64,000 nucleotides of DNA from Bordetella parapertussis (GCA_943331005.2 CALQJX020000018.1:1-64000), one strand, 5' to 3'; counted from the first letter of the stretch, positions 8,626-16,418 are shown. Numbers and translations: made by a program. Notes: generated by a model from the letters alone, not told the origin.

Positions 8626-9773
8626 TGTCGGAATGCTCTCATTTTTTCAAACATCTCTTTAGACTTCGCTTCTTCACCCATATGATAATAAACAATCCCC
8701 AATATTCTATATGCCCTTTCTTGTTTTTGCTTATGTAAAGGCATCTCGCTTATCTTCCCTATAGCAGAATTCCAATTTTCCATTAAGTCATAAATACAGG
8801 CAAGATTAATATATGCCTTATCGTAGTCTGGATCTAGATTAATTGCCTTCTCAAAATCTTTCTTTGCGCTTTGTAGCAAGGAATCCATCTTTTTTGCGTC
8901 ATCTTCATTCTGGCTTCGACTCCCACTTCTATCTAGCCTGCTTTTGTGGTCTGTTTCTATTGGGTAGTAAAAGTTAATATCTACATATTCTATTCTCTCC
9001 TTTGGTTTTAGTTCTAATGCCCAGAGAGTTTTTGCAGTACCTGCATTATTGTAGTTCTCTCTTGAAGGAAAATACCTTGTAAGATTGTCAAAGCGAAGTA
9101 TTGCCTTTTCAAAATTTCTATTAGTAATTGCAGTGATACCTTCTACAAATTCCTTGTACAGCTTATCAATCTTCTTTTGTGCCTCGTCACTAATTTGTAT
9201 TCTTTCCTTCTTTGAAGGGTATCCAATCATGTTTTCTGGCAAGCCATATGCCGTGTATATCTTGTGCAGCAATCGGCTGTAAACATTAAACGGACTATAT
9301 CCTGCTATACAAGAGTGATACAACCCAAAATTATCCGCTTCCCCTTCATGAATAGTTTTCTCTTCTTTACTGTGCCAGTAATTTTTCTCTTTCTCAGCTT
9401 TAGATTTCGCTTCTTTGCTTAGTGCAAATGCAAAGTCAGTACACCAGTGGTGGTCATTGTAATAGTGTGCAAGCTCATGACTTAGGATAATAGAGAGAGC
9501 GTTCAAACTATCAGCACCCATCTGCATACAGAGGTCAAAAAGCTGTTCATCAACTTTTATTATAGGGGATGGAGTAGATATATAAGTAGCAATATACTTT
9601 TCACCGGATGATTTGGGAATTAGCTCATGAGCTGGTGCTGATTTAGCATTACCATAGGCATTCACCAGATCACCAAATACTTTGTTGAGCGTATTTTTCT
9701 TCGCAGAAATATTCTGTGCCTTCATATTTATGAAAGCAAAAAGACCTAGTAATATGAGTATAAAGTTTTTCAA
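8622..9773 (-). CDS. Exported M48-type zinc metallopeptidase with C-terminal TPRs
   Basis: The protein has 383 residues with a signal peptide (about 1-19, KAQ-NIS). The zinc motif HELAH is at 99-103 and the third ligand of M48 peptidases fits E143 in HEGEAD (142-147), so the catalytic site appears intact. After residue about 185 come TPR-like helices (KAILRFDNLTRYFP, KDFEKAINLDPDYDKAYINL and a third near 355-380). The architecture resembles BepA-type periplasmic proteases, which combine M48 and TPR parts in envelope quality control, but the operon context points to a dedicated pathway. It starts 5 bp after the membrane regulator gene and overlaps the next CHAT gene by 4 bp. Confidence 0.88.
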   Translation of the reverse strand: MKNFILILLGLFAFINMKAQNISAKKNTLNKVFGDLVNAYGNAKSAPAHELIPKSSGEKYIATYISTPSPIIKVDEQLFDLCMQMGADSLNALSIILSHELAHYYNDHHWCTDFAFALSKEAKSKAEKEKNYWHSKEEKTIHEGEADNFGLYHSCIAGYSPFNVYSRLLHKIYTAYGLPENMIGYPSKKERIQISDEAQKKIDKLYKEFVEGITAITNRNFEKAILRFDNLTRYFPSRENYNNAGTAKTLWALELKPKERIEYVDINFYYPIETDHKSRLDRSGSRSQNEDDAKKMDSLLQSAKKDFEKAINLDPDYDKAYINLACIYDLMENWNSAIGKISEMPLHKQKQERAYRILGIVYYHMGEEAKSKEMFEKMRAFRQ

Positions 9774-9778
9774 ATGGT

Positions 9779-11056
9779 CTAATTTTTATTGTCAAAAACA
9801 ATCCTTTCCAGTTTTTCAATTAACTGGCTGTCGGTAATTTTATTTAAGTCTTGTTGTTGCTTGGAAATAGTAAGCTGATAAAAATTATTGCCAGACATGA
9901 GGTAGTATTTTTTATCTGCAGTTTTAATTACACTATTCTGCACATGGGCATTAAATGTCTGAAATAGCTGTAATTTTTCGCCATCAAAAATATAAGATTT
10001 TGATAGTCTTAGCAACAATTCCAATTCTTCTACAGCGCCAGTCTGTTCTTTAATAACTTCAACCAAAGTATCCCTTAATGTTGTTTCACTTGTACATGTC
10101 TGTGGTTTATTCAGGTAGTCTTCTATTGATTGAATTCTCGGCATTACATTCTGAATTACGATGGGTAATTTCTTTATACTCCCAACATCTGCAAAACCCA
10201 TTCCGGTTTCTGTTTGCAGGGGTATAATATTTTCTGTAACCTCAACTTCGGCAAATGCTGGTTTTATTTTCGCATCTGGTACAGCAGGGACATCAATCTT
10301 CGCAACTTCTGTATTGTCTCTGGTTGAACCGGTATCGTAGAACTTAACACCAATCCACACCATTGCACCAATAAAACAAGCTGCGGCAGCGTACTTTAAG
10401 AAAGAGAGGGAAATTGTTTTGGTTTTTCTCTTTTCAAAAGGGACCGCCAACTTTTCGGTTTGACCATATGTTGTAGTAGGTTCCTCTACTAATGACATGC
10501 TTCTACTATCTTCTTTATAAACAAGCTCTTCTCCTTTCTCCAATTCGTTAAACTGTCTTTTCAGACTATTTCTCTCATTTTTTTTATTTAATCCCTTAAA
10601 TGCAGCTGTAATTTCTTCGTTAGCAATATCGAAATTGATGACCTCATCTATTATAGAAAAGTAATTTTTCAATCTGGAACGTTCACTAATGGTTACAGTT
10701 ATTATAATATCTTTTTGAAAAGCTAACTCTTCTAAAAACGGAGCAAACTGTGTTTTAATCAATAGCTCTGTGGTGGGCGTGTTGTTGCCCCTAATATAGC
10801 CAATAGCTAATAGGGATAGATATTCAGCCCTTATTTGTTCCAACTGATTGGTGTAATATTCTGCTTTAGCTACTTTGTAGCTATGAAGCAAGTTTGTAAG
10901 TTCATTACCGGTATGCTTTACATCAAGTATCAGTTCATTAAAATAATCCCAAAACTCTTCATTATTGAGGCTTCCCTTCAATGCAGGTGCTTGTACTGAA
11001 ATTTCTTCCAATATGGGTTGATATAGGCTTTTTAATATTTCTAAATCGCTTCTCAT
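9779..11056 (-). CDS. Single-pass membrane protein, putative anti-sigma or signal transducer
   Basis: The protein has 425 residues. The N-terminal about 210 residues are helical and charged without a signal peptide, then one transmembrane helix (about 217-240, KYAAAACFIGAMVWIGVKFY), then a C-terminal domain of about 185 residues. The topology, cytosolic N-terminus and outer C-terminus, is that of many anti-sigma factors, and its start overlaps the sigma gene stop by 4 bp. I see no FecR-type domain or zinc anti-sigma motif, so anti-sigma activity is an inference from order and topology. The outer domain could be the target of the exported proteases encoded next. Low similarity to anything I recognise. 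Confidence 0.75.
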   Translation of the reverse strand: MRSDLEILKSLYQPILEEISVQAPALKGSLNNEEFWDYFNELILDVKHTGNELTNLLHSYKVAKAEYYTNQLEQIRAEYLSLLAIGYIRGNNTPTTELLIKTQFAPFLEELAFQKDIIITVTISERSRLKNYFSIIDEVINFDIANEEITAAFKGLNKKNERNSLKRQFNELEKGEELVYKEDSRSMSLVEEPTTTYGQTEKLAVPFEKRKTKTISLSFLKYAAAACFIGAMVWIGVKFYDTGSTRDNTEVAKIDVPAVPDAKIKPAFAEVEVTENIIPLQTETGMGFADVGSIKKLPIVIQNVMPRIQSIEDYLNKPQTCTSETTLRDTLVEVIKEQTGAVEELELLLRLSKSYIFDGEKLQLFQTFNAHVQNSVIKTADKKYYLMSGNNFYQLTISKQQQDLNKITDSQLIEKLERIVFDNKN

Positions 11057-11706
11057 CGTTTCTTCTTCATTATTTCAAAGGTTAGAGATTTCAATTTCTC
11101 TTTACATTTATAATTTTTGCTTTTGGCACTATCTTCGTGTGATAGTTCAGGAAAGTACTCAACCAGTTGCTTCATTGTTTTATTATGGTAATAAACCATA
11201 GATAGTAACTCATAGCATATCCCTTTATAAGACTTTATGATTTCAAGTCCTTTCATTATAGCCTGTACTCTATCACCATTAATATCATTTTCGGTTTTAG
11301 GTAACCAGTCATTTATATCTTGCCGGTATTTATGTGGCTCATCTTCATTATCAAAATCAGTTGCAGGTTGAAAGTTGGTGATTTTTCCTTCTTCTTTAAA
11401 TCTGTTTAGTAGCTGATACCTGCAAATAGAATTGAGATATGTTTGTATGGAGGAGGTAAGTGTAAAGTTTCCTCCTTTCACTTTTTCATATAGTACAATT
11501 ACGGCATCTTGATAAATGTCCTTGATTGTATCGTCATAATCTTGTCCGTTGCATTGTTTTTGCATGAATTTAAGGCAATAAGCCAAATGCTTTTTGTACA
11601 ACACACCCAAGACTTTTGTACTTCTGCTCAGCTCATCTATCAACGCACTATCATCTAATGTAGAAAGCTTCGCGTATTCCTCTTTAGATATAAATAAGTC
11701 GTTCAT
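11053..11706 (-). CDS. ECF-type RNA polymerase sigma factor
   Basis: The protein has 217 residues. Region 2 is recognisable at about 35-105: KDIYQDAVIVLYEKV matches the acidic-aromatic segment of sigma region 2.1-2.2, followed by IQTYLNSICRYQLLNRF (2.3-2.4, promoter melting and -10 binding). Region 4 with an HTH lies at about 165-212, including the NKTMKQLVEYFP helix start and a basic end. It is the first gene of a five-gene operon and overlaps the following membrane-protein gene by 4 bp, the usual layout of a sigma factor and its regulator. It probably directs transcription of this operon and perhaps distant genes; the target promoter is unknown. Confidence 0.88.
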   Translation of the reverse strand: MNDLFISKEEYAKLSTLDDSALIDELSRSTKVLGVLYKKHLAYCLKFMQKQCNGQDYDDTIKDIYQDAVIVLYEKVKGGNFTLTSSIQTYLNSICRYQLLNRFKEEGKITNFQPATDFDNEDEPHKYRQDINDWLPKTENDINGDRVQAIMKGLEIIKSYKGICYELLSMVYYHNKTMKQLVEYFPELSHEDSAKSKNYKCKEKLKSLTFEIMKKKR

Positions 11707-12014
11707 TTTATGTATCGTAATGATTTTAAGTAAAAATAAGCCTAATCTACTTGGGTGTATATTAACTTCTATCAGTAGTTTATACCAGTCTGCATTAATG
11801 ATACGGTACTAATGTTTCAATAATTTTAACGAGATAATTCTACAACATGGACTTTCATATCCTACTGCCTGTTCGAACCCAATGGTAAATATAGTACGAA
11901 AGACGGTAGTATGATAGGTGTAAGCCAAGGACTTCAATTTTATGAAATCTATGTTTTCCATTTTTAAAATTTTAAACCTACTGTCAAATTGACGTTTCTT
12001 ATAAAGAAAACTAC

Positions 12015-12051
12015 TTCCAACCAGTTAGAGTTATCCTCCAACTGATTGGAA
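12015..12051. repeat. Inverted repeat, 16-nt arms, two mismatches
   Basis: Arms 12015-12030 and 12036-12051 enclose a 5-nt loop. On the minus strand both mismatches become G-U pairs, so the hairpin would be continuous in a minus-strand transcript. It lies downstream of the small minus-strand gene ending at 12159. Confidence 0.6.
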
Positions 12052-12057
12052 TAATAG

Positions 12058-12099
12058 TTATCTCAAATTTCATTTTCATGGGTTTTTGATTTGAGATAA
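12058..12099. repeat. Perfect 11-bp inverted repeat with 20-nt loop
   Basis: Arms ttatctcaaat (12058-12068) and atttgagataa (12089-12099) match exactly. The right arm also contains tgaga, which could pair with tctca at 12106-12110 as an alternative stem. It may terminate transcription of the small minus-strand gene upstream. Confidence 0.5.
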
Positions 12100-12158
12100 A
12101 AACCGTCTCAGAAGAAATACAGCGTGGTATAAAAATAATGTACACTTGGTACAGCTAA

Positions 12159-12476
12159 CTAGATTAAACCTGACTCATTTATTACTATAAAACACCCCTT
12201 ATCAGGAAAAATTACAAAGATTAACTCAACCTCTGAGATATATACTGCACGCATGGCAACTCTGTCGTCTGCAAATGAATTATTCAACCTTCTGCTGACT
12301 TCATCTGGTACAGGTTCTCTCTTTTGAATAATCTGCTCTGCTACAACACGCTCCATAGCTGTATAGCCCATACCGATAGCCTTATCAGTATCAAAGAAAA
12401 TCATATCTCCGTCTGCTTCTGCAATATCTATGATTAGTTTCTTCACCCTATTCCAGTCAATAAAATCGTACCCCAT
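12159..12476 (-). CDS. Small hypothetical protein
   Basis: I do not recognise this gene. From the Met at 12476 it gives 105 residues beginning MGYDFIDWNRVKKLI, with an even mix of charged and hydrophobic residues, no signal peptide and no membrane segment. The frame extends upstream to 12533, but the added residues are Cys/Gly-rich and unlike a natural N-terminus. The C-terminal half (AVYISEVELIFVIFPDKG) predicts beta strands. It stands alone at the left end of the presumed mobile region and is transcribed away from the methyltransferase gene. Confidence 0.55.
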   Translation of the reverse strand: MGYDFIDWNRVKKLIIDIAEADGDMIFFDTDKAIGMGYTAMERVVAEQIIQKREPVPDEVSRRLNNSFADDRVAMRAVYISEVELIFVIFPDKGCFIVINESGLI

Positions 12477-12899
12477 TATATATATATACAGCCCACCTCT
12501 ACACATAAATCTATTGGAACCACAAAATCTCAAAACAATTCACAACAGTGCATTTCAGCATTCTGAACATTTGTTTTTCTAGAAAAAGCTTCGTACATTT
12601 GAATTGTAAGTATATGGTATCTGTTTAATAGTTTATTCTCTTCTAATTACCAATAATTACTCCTGCAAATGATTGCTTTGACTAGCATCAGTGATGTATC
12701 CTAACATCTTTATTGCACTAACACTGGCATATCAACCAGTTATTTTCAATTATGTACAAGTACAATTTCTCGGTCACACGACCGAACAAGAACCATTTGG
12801 TCTTAACGCACCTGCATGACTATTGCACTGCTTTGCGTTCAATTAGCAGCATTACACAATGTAACTGCAATTATTTCATAACCTCTAAAAACTACAGGT
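12477..12899. other. Intergenic region between small gene and methyltransferase
   Basis: About 420 bp of AT-rich DNA with no credible open frame. It separates two divergent genes and must hold both promoters. The only clear structure is a short palindrome at 12770-12785 and a nearby tgtac-aa-gtaca element at about 12754-12765, both about 120-150 bp upstream of the methyltransferase. Confidence 0.4.
12770..12785. promoter_or_regulatory. Palindrome, possible operator of the methyltransferase gene
   Basis: The 16-nt sequence is tcggtc, four bases, gaccga: a perfect 6-bp inverted repeat, GC-rich in an otherwise AT-rich spacer. It could be a repressor site; no regulator is identified. Confidence 0.3.
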
Positions 12900-13592
12900 A
12901 TGAGATACGTAGGAAGTAAAAGAAGACTTGGCAAGTATATCTTGCCGTTTATCAAAGAGGCGCTGATTCGCTACCCTGATGCCGCTTACATTGAACCATT
13001 TGCTGGCGGCTGCAATATGATTTCGCAAGTTGAGCACCATACCAGAATTGGTTATGATGCCAATAAACACCTGATTGCTTTATTACGACAAGCACAACAA
13101 AATCCGGTTGAGATTAAAAACGCCATCTGCCCATCAAAAGATGCATTTGATTACATCAGAGATAACAAGGATCAATTTGTAGATTGGTATGTTGGTGCTG
13201 CAGGATTCTTCCCTACCTATTCCAATCAATGGATGCAGAGTTATCACGAGCACCTGTCACCGGGTAAGTTTGCTGGTAGTATTAATACTGTATTAAAACA
13301 GAATCTTTCAGGTATTCATCTGTTCAACGGAGATTATAAAACTATTCCTGTTGGTAGGAATAATGTCATCTATTGTGATCCACCATATAAGCACTATGAC
13401 TTCTATCGTATTCCATTTAACCACGATGAATTCTGTAATTGGGTAAGAAGCGTTAGCAGATATAATATTGTCTTTGTCAGTGAATATGAAATGCCTGATG
13501 ACTTTGCTTGTATGATGAGTGTAACTGTTACTCCAGGCGTTAATTATGCATCCAGACAGAGGCAGGAAAAGCTGTTTATGTATAAAGGGTAA
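12900..13592 (+). CDS. D12-class N6-adenine DNA methyltransferase (Dam-like), orphan
   Basis: The protein has 230 residues. It opens with the SAM-binding motif YVGSKRRLGKYI (3-14), followed by IEPFAGGCNM (31-40, motif I) and CDPPYKHYDFY (159-169, catalytic motif IV DPPY). This order defines class D12 (alpha group) adenine methyltransferases such as Dam and many phage enzymes; it transfers a methyl group from SAM to adenine N6 in a short site. The target-recognition part between 75 and 150 is short, consistent with a small phage-type enzyme. No restriction endonuclease lies beside it, so it is probably a solitary or protective methylase of the mobile element. The recognition sequence cannot be told. 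Confidence 0.88.
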   Translation: MRYVGSKRRLGKYILPFIKEALIRYPDAAYIEPFAGGCNMISQVEHHTRIGYDANKHLIALLRQAQQNPVEIKNAICPSKDAFDYIRDNKDQFVDWYVGAAGFFPTYSNQWMQSYHEHLSPGKFAGSINTVLKQNLSGIHLFNGDYKTIPVGRNNVIYCDPPYKHYDFYRIPFNHDEFCNWVRSVSRYNIVFVSEYEMPDDFACMMSVTVTPGVNYASRQRQEKLFMYKG

Positions 13593-13615
13593 GTTGTTAG
13601 AAGCTGAATATCTTA

Positions 13616-13648
13616 AAAGAGAAGACTTATTTCTTAGGTCTTCTCTTT
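13616..13648. terminator. Bidirectional hairpin terminator
   Basis: A perfect 11-bp stem (aaagagaagac / gtcttctcttt) with an 11-nt loop lies between the convergent methyltransferase and winged-helix genes, with A and T runs on its two flanks. It overlaps the last codons of the minus-strand gene. Confidence 0.7.
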
Positions 13649-14397
13649 ATTTTATTCAATTTTACTCGCCGTATTTTTTTACCGTTTTCATCTGTTACAT
13701 AAATAGTTTCAAAGTCAGGACGATTTCTATACTGGATTGGATGTTCATAATTGAGTTCATTCAAGACATGTATCATATTTATCAGTGCTGATAGTTTCTT
13801 CGCATTTAGCTGGTAAGTAACTAAATTCTTATCTCTACCTTTCTCTAAAACTCCAACTCTTGCTAATGAAGTCAGAACGCTACGTACATTCATTCTACTT
13901 AACTCCATATCCGTCAGCTCAGATAATGTGAGATTGTTCTTTGTTTCAAGGTAACACTGCTTATCTATAAACTTCTGTAGTATTGGATAGGTATTACCTC
14001 TCATGCCTGACAAAAACTCTCTTACGATTTTTACCGTTACAGAATCGACTACGCCGCAAACTGATTCATTTAATGAGAATAGTCTCAAGACGTTATTGAA
14101 CTCATCGGCAAATTGTTTATTTACTTGAAAAAATAGCGGGCTTTCATATTCTGACCTGACAAAACCAAATCTCTCCATGTTTTTCAAATGGACTGAGAGC
14201 CAGCCATGACTTACACGCTTTTCTTTTACGATATAGAGTTTGCCAGATTCATCCAAGCCGCCGTGTTCAGTAATATATTCAATAGCAAACCTGCCGTATT
14301 TACTGAGCAAAGTATCACAGACTAACTCCAACTTGTTGAATCTGTCTAAATTCTTTTCTAAATCATCTAGTTCAATCATAATTTGATTCATTGTCAT
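13627..14397 (-). CDS. Putative winged-helix DNA-binding protein
   Basis: The protein has 256 residues. Two segments look like winged-helix units: about 60-110 (VSHGWLSVHLKNMERFGFV, then a beta wing) and about 150-210 (LTLSELTDMELSRMNVRSVL followed by LARVGVLEKG and LVTYQLN). The pattern 'recognition helix, short turn, gly-val-leu, then strand' is common in MarR/ArsR-like regulators and in replication initiators of mobile elements. The C-terminus is strongly basic (KKIRRVKLNKIKRRPKK). It is convergent with the methyltransferase and divergent from the next gene. Function as regulator or initiator is inferred; family not identified. Confidence 0.6.
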   Translation of the reverse strand: MTMNQIMIELDDLEKNLDRFNKLELVCDTLLSKYGRFAIEYITEHGGLDESGKLYIVKEKRVSHGWLSVHLKNMERFGFVRSEYESPLFFQVNKQFADEFNNVLRLFSLNESVCGVVDSVTVKIVREFLSGMRGNTYPILQKFIDKQCYLETKNNLTLSELTDMELSRMNVRSVLTSLARVGVLEKGRDKNLVTYQLNAKKLSALINMIHVLNELNYEHPIQYRNRPDFETIYVTDENGKKIRRVKLNKIKRRPKK

Positions 14398-14451
14398 TTT
14401 GAATGTGGTTTAATACCAATACACTACTCCGCTGGAGCAACAACTACTTTT

Positions 14452-14482
14452 TTTTCCTTTTCAAAGCATAAAAATACCTTTG
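14452..14482 (+). promoter_or_regulatory. Bacteroidota-type promoter (TTTT, 19 nt, TAccTTTG)
   Basis: TACCTTTG at 14475-14482 fits the TAnnTTTG -7 element exactly, and a T-run at 14452-14455 lies 19 nt upstream where the -33 element is expected. The predicted start near 14488 gives a leader of about 215 nt before the next ATG. Confidence 0.5.
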
Positions 14483-14487
14483 CGTAA

Positions 14488-14640
14488 CAATTCGCGATTG
14501 AGCCGAAAGCACTGATTCAACCTTTTACGAAGTACAAGATAAAGTTAATTGATTCAGTGTAATTGGCGATCTGTTAGAGCTGGGCATGGTGCAGTTAACC
14601 GCCATGCTTGGCGATACAGGTGAAACTATTTTTTTCACAT
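14488..14640 (+). ncRNA. Candidate structured leader or small RNA
   Basis: Downstream of the promoter candidate there are three pairings: 14510-14520 with 14549-14559 (10 of 11), 14579-14591 with 14600-14612 (13 continuous pairs including four G-U), and 14620-14625 with 14633-14638 around a T-run. The order fits a small RNA ending in a T-rich hairpin, or a regulatory 5' leader of the gene at 14705. No known RNA family is recognised. Confidence 0.35.
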
Positions 14641-14704
14641 ATATTTCCTTTCCAAAAACTACGCAGAAATGCGATTGGGAATGGTATATCAAATAAGATT
14701 TTTT

Positions 14705-15712
14705 ATGAAGACAATATTAAAAGGTAGAAAACTAATTCCGTTAGACAATGTCTATTTGGATAAAAAATTCAAGCCGATAGGAGAGTTTATAACAACTCAC
14801 GGCTACCATACTGATGCTATTACGAAGTTCAGTTATTACCCTCGGCCTGTAGGTTATGAGAATAACAACAAATGCTATATACTTGGGCAAAACCCATCTG
14901 TGGACGCTGCCATAGCACTGAATCAGGATGAGATAGAAGTTGATGTAATTAACCCGGATGTTGATGTACAACAATTTATGGCTGTCTTTCTCAGTAAGGA
15001 AAATCTACACCGTAAAGCTAGAATGGCTTATATCAAAATGGTCTCAGATTATCTAAAAACACCTGATGGTAAAAAATGGGCCTCTGAATCTTTTCAGACG
15101 AAAGATGTAGAAGGTGTTTTAGCTCTGCTAACTGGCAAGTCTTGCAGCAACATCAAGAAGTTGCTTAAGCTCATAAAGCCACAGTTTAATAAAGAGCAAG
15201 AAAAGTATGGCAATTATGAAATAAGCCTTTTTGAGGCGTACAATAACTGCAATGCCAAAGAGAAAAAAACTGATGAATCTTCCAATCCTAGCAGCAATTC
15301 ACCTGTTGATCCGATTGTGACAAAATCGCCAGCAGCGCAGCCAGCCGCAGAGGAGTCAAAAAAGTCTGTTGAAGAGCAAGGAAATCCCGACCTGAGCGAT
15401 AACGTACCGATAAATAAAAAGGTTAAACCTAAGTCGCCTAGTTCAAATATTACACAAACAATCACTGCTGCTGATGCAATAGACCAATATGGACCTCATA
15501 GAAATGTTCTACCTGCTAGTAATGAGTTTATACGAAAAGCCATTTTAGAACTTGAAGATGGACAAACTATTGAGGTAACCGGTAGAATAACGCTGAATAT
15601 TGATGGAAATATCATCGCATCTACTGAAAACCTTCACAAACTTGAAAATGGCAATTGGTCTATTCCTGCCACCTGCAAAACCTATAACCTATTGGTATTG
15701 CAAGCTGCATAG
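14705..15712 (+). CDS. Hypothetical protein, possibly ParB-like N-terminus
   Basis: From the Met at 14705 the protein has 335 residues (in-frame Mets at 14669 and 14681 would add up to 12). Residues about 1-180 form one domain: strands around VYLDKKFKPIGEF, then ENLHRKARMAYIKMVSDYL and VLALLTGKSCSNIKKLLKLI, which resembles the HTH spacing of ParB/KorB proteins, though without a clear ParB nuclease box. A disordered Ser/Pro/Ala-rich linker (about 185-255) leads to a C-terminal domain of about 80 residues (YGPHRNVLPASNEFIRKAI to the end). A role in maintenance of the mobile element is possible but unproven. Confidence 0.6.
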   Translation: MKTILKGRKLIPLDNVYLDKKFKPIGEFITTHGYHTDAITKFSYYPRPVGYENNNKCYILGQNPSVDAAIALNQDEIEVDVINPDVDVQQFMAVFLSKENLHRKARMAYIKMVSDYLKTPDGKKWASESFQTKDVEGVLALLTGKSCSNIKKLLKLIKPQFNKEQEKYGNYEISLFEAYNNCNAKEKKTDESSNPSSNSPVDPIVTKSPAAQPAAEESKKSVEEQGNPDLSDNVPINKKVKPKSPSSNITQTITAADAIDQYGPHRNVLPASNEFIRKAILELEDGQTIEVTGRITLNIDGNIIASTENLHKLENGNWSIPATCKTYNLLVLQAA

Positions 15713-15720
15713 ACTAACCT

Positions 15721-15752
15721 AAGTACTAGGTAGCATCGGCTACCTAGTACTT
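15721..15752. terminator. Perfect 14-bp hairpin terminator
   Basis: Arms aagtactaggtagc and gctacctagtactt are exact inverse complements around an atcg loop. The hairpin begins 8 bp after the stop at 15712 and is followed by tta, so it is a likely terminator of the upstream gene; T-run is short. Confidence 0.6.
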
Positions 15753-15998
15753 TACTACTAAAATATCACACCGCCCAATCTACTTGTACTCAAAGCAGGT
15801 AAATTAATTTTTAAATTCAGTATTCTTATTATAATTAATCAATATGTATTGGTGGCATTTCCCATCGGTGTGCCACTGCTTTGTCTCCTAATTCAAAATT
15901 CTAATGCTAGGCCCAGAGATAGCCGGAGTGAAGGACAGTCGCAAAGAATGATGCAGACCAATAAAAATAAAATTTAAACAAACAATAAAAACCGAAAA
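15753..15998. other. Intergenic region with a compact GC-richer block
   Basis: Most is AT-rich, but 15850-15963 holds an imperfect hairpin (15852-15857 with 15871-15876) and a GC-richer segment around 15907-15960 (tgctaggcccagagatagcc onward) that differs from its surroundings. It ends 40 bp before the next start. It may be a leader or RNA element; I cannot assign it. Confidence 0.3.
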
Positions 15999-16418
15999 AT
16001 GAACAGACAACAAAGGCGTAAGATGGAACGATCCACAGCCAAAACGTACTTGCAGCTACTCAGCGAACTAGGTGGTGCACCGAAAATTGCAGTAGTTGAA
16101 AATATATATTTTTTCTACAAAGCAGACTTACTTACACAAGGATTTGAAGGTAGTACCGGTTCAATTGACGAAGCGGATGCGGAGCAATTCTACAAAAGGT
16201 TTGTAGCTCTCGATGCTGACTTTAGAAACAGCTCTCCCAGTATCCGTAATATAAAAACTATTGATTATCTGAGTCATCTTAACAATTGGCAGGTATTCAT
16301 TAACGCAGACCCTAACAACTTACTAAAACTATTCAGCTATCTATGGCTATTAGAGAAAGTTGGTGTGATACCTAATGATAACTTCAATGGAGTAGTATTC
16401 AGAAGCGTTAGAATATAG
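15999..16418 (+). CDS. Hypothetical protein of the mobile element
   Basis: I do not recognise this gene. It encodes 139 residues with no signal peptide or membrane helix. The N-terminus MNRQQRRKMERSTAK is strongly basic, a feature often seen in small phage and plasmid proteins. The rest is helical with acidic and aromatic patches (DEADAEQFYKRFVALDADF, LFSYLWLLEKVGVI). It precedes the excisionase-like gene by about 110 bp on the same strand, so it is part of the element's integration end. Confidence 0.6.
   Translation: MNRQQRRKMERSTAKTYLQLLSELGGAPKIAVVENIYFFYKADLLTQGFEGSTGSIDEADAEQFYKRFVALDADFRNSSPSIRNIKTIDYLSHLNNWQVFINADPNNLLKLFSYLWLLEKVGVIPNDNFNGVVFRSVRI

Larger units (their letters stand above)
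11707..12158. other. Intergenic region upstream of the sigma operon
   Basis: About 450 bp without a convincing gene. It must hold the sigma-operon promoter near its left end, but I find no clear TAnnTTTG match on the minus strand. It contains a 46-codon open stretch without an ATG (11830-11967) and two neighbouring inverted repeats (12015-12051 and 12058-12099), described separately. Confidence 0.5.
14398..14704. other. Intergenic region with promoter and structured leader
   Basis: About 300 bp between divergent genes. It holds a good Bacteroidota-type promoter and a run of three inverted repeats before the next gene, described as separate entries. No open frame of credible composition is seen. 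Confidence 0.5.

Noticed and set aside
11860..11885. Sequence gttcgaaccc resembling a tRNA T-loop, considered as a left attachment copy of the tRNA end
   Set aside because: Flanking bases do not form a T stem on either strand, and the sequence differs from the tRNA-fMet 3' end (tcgaacc context) beyond a few bases. No left att copy was found.
12159..12533. Longer version of the small hypothetical gene starting at 12533
   Set aside because: The extra residues (Cys/Gly-rich) and the tata-repeat between the two Mets look non-coding; the Met at 12476 is preferred.
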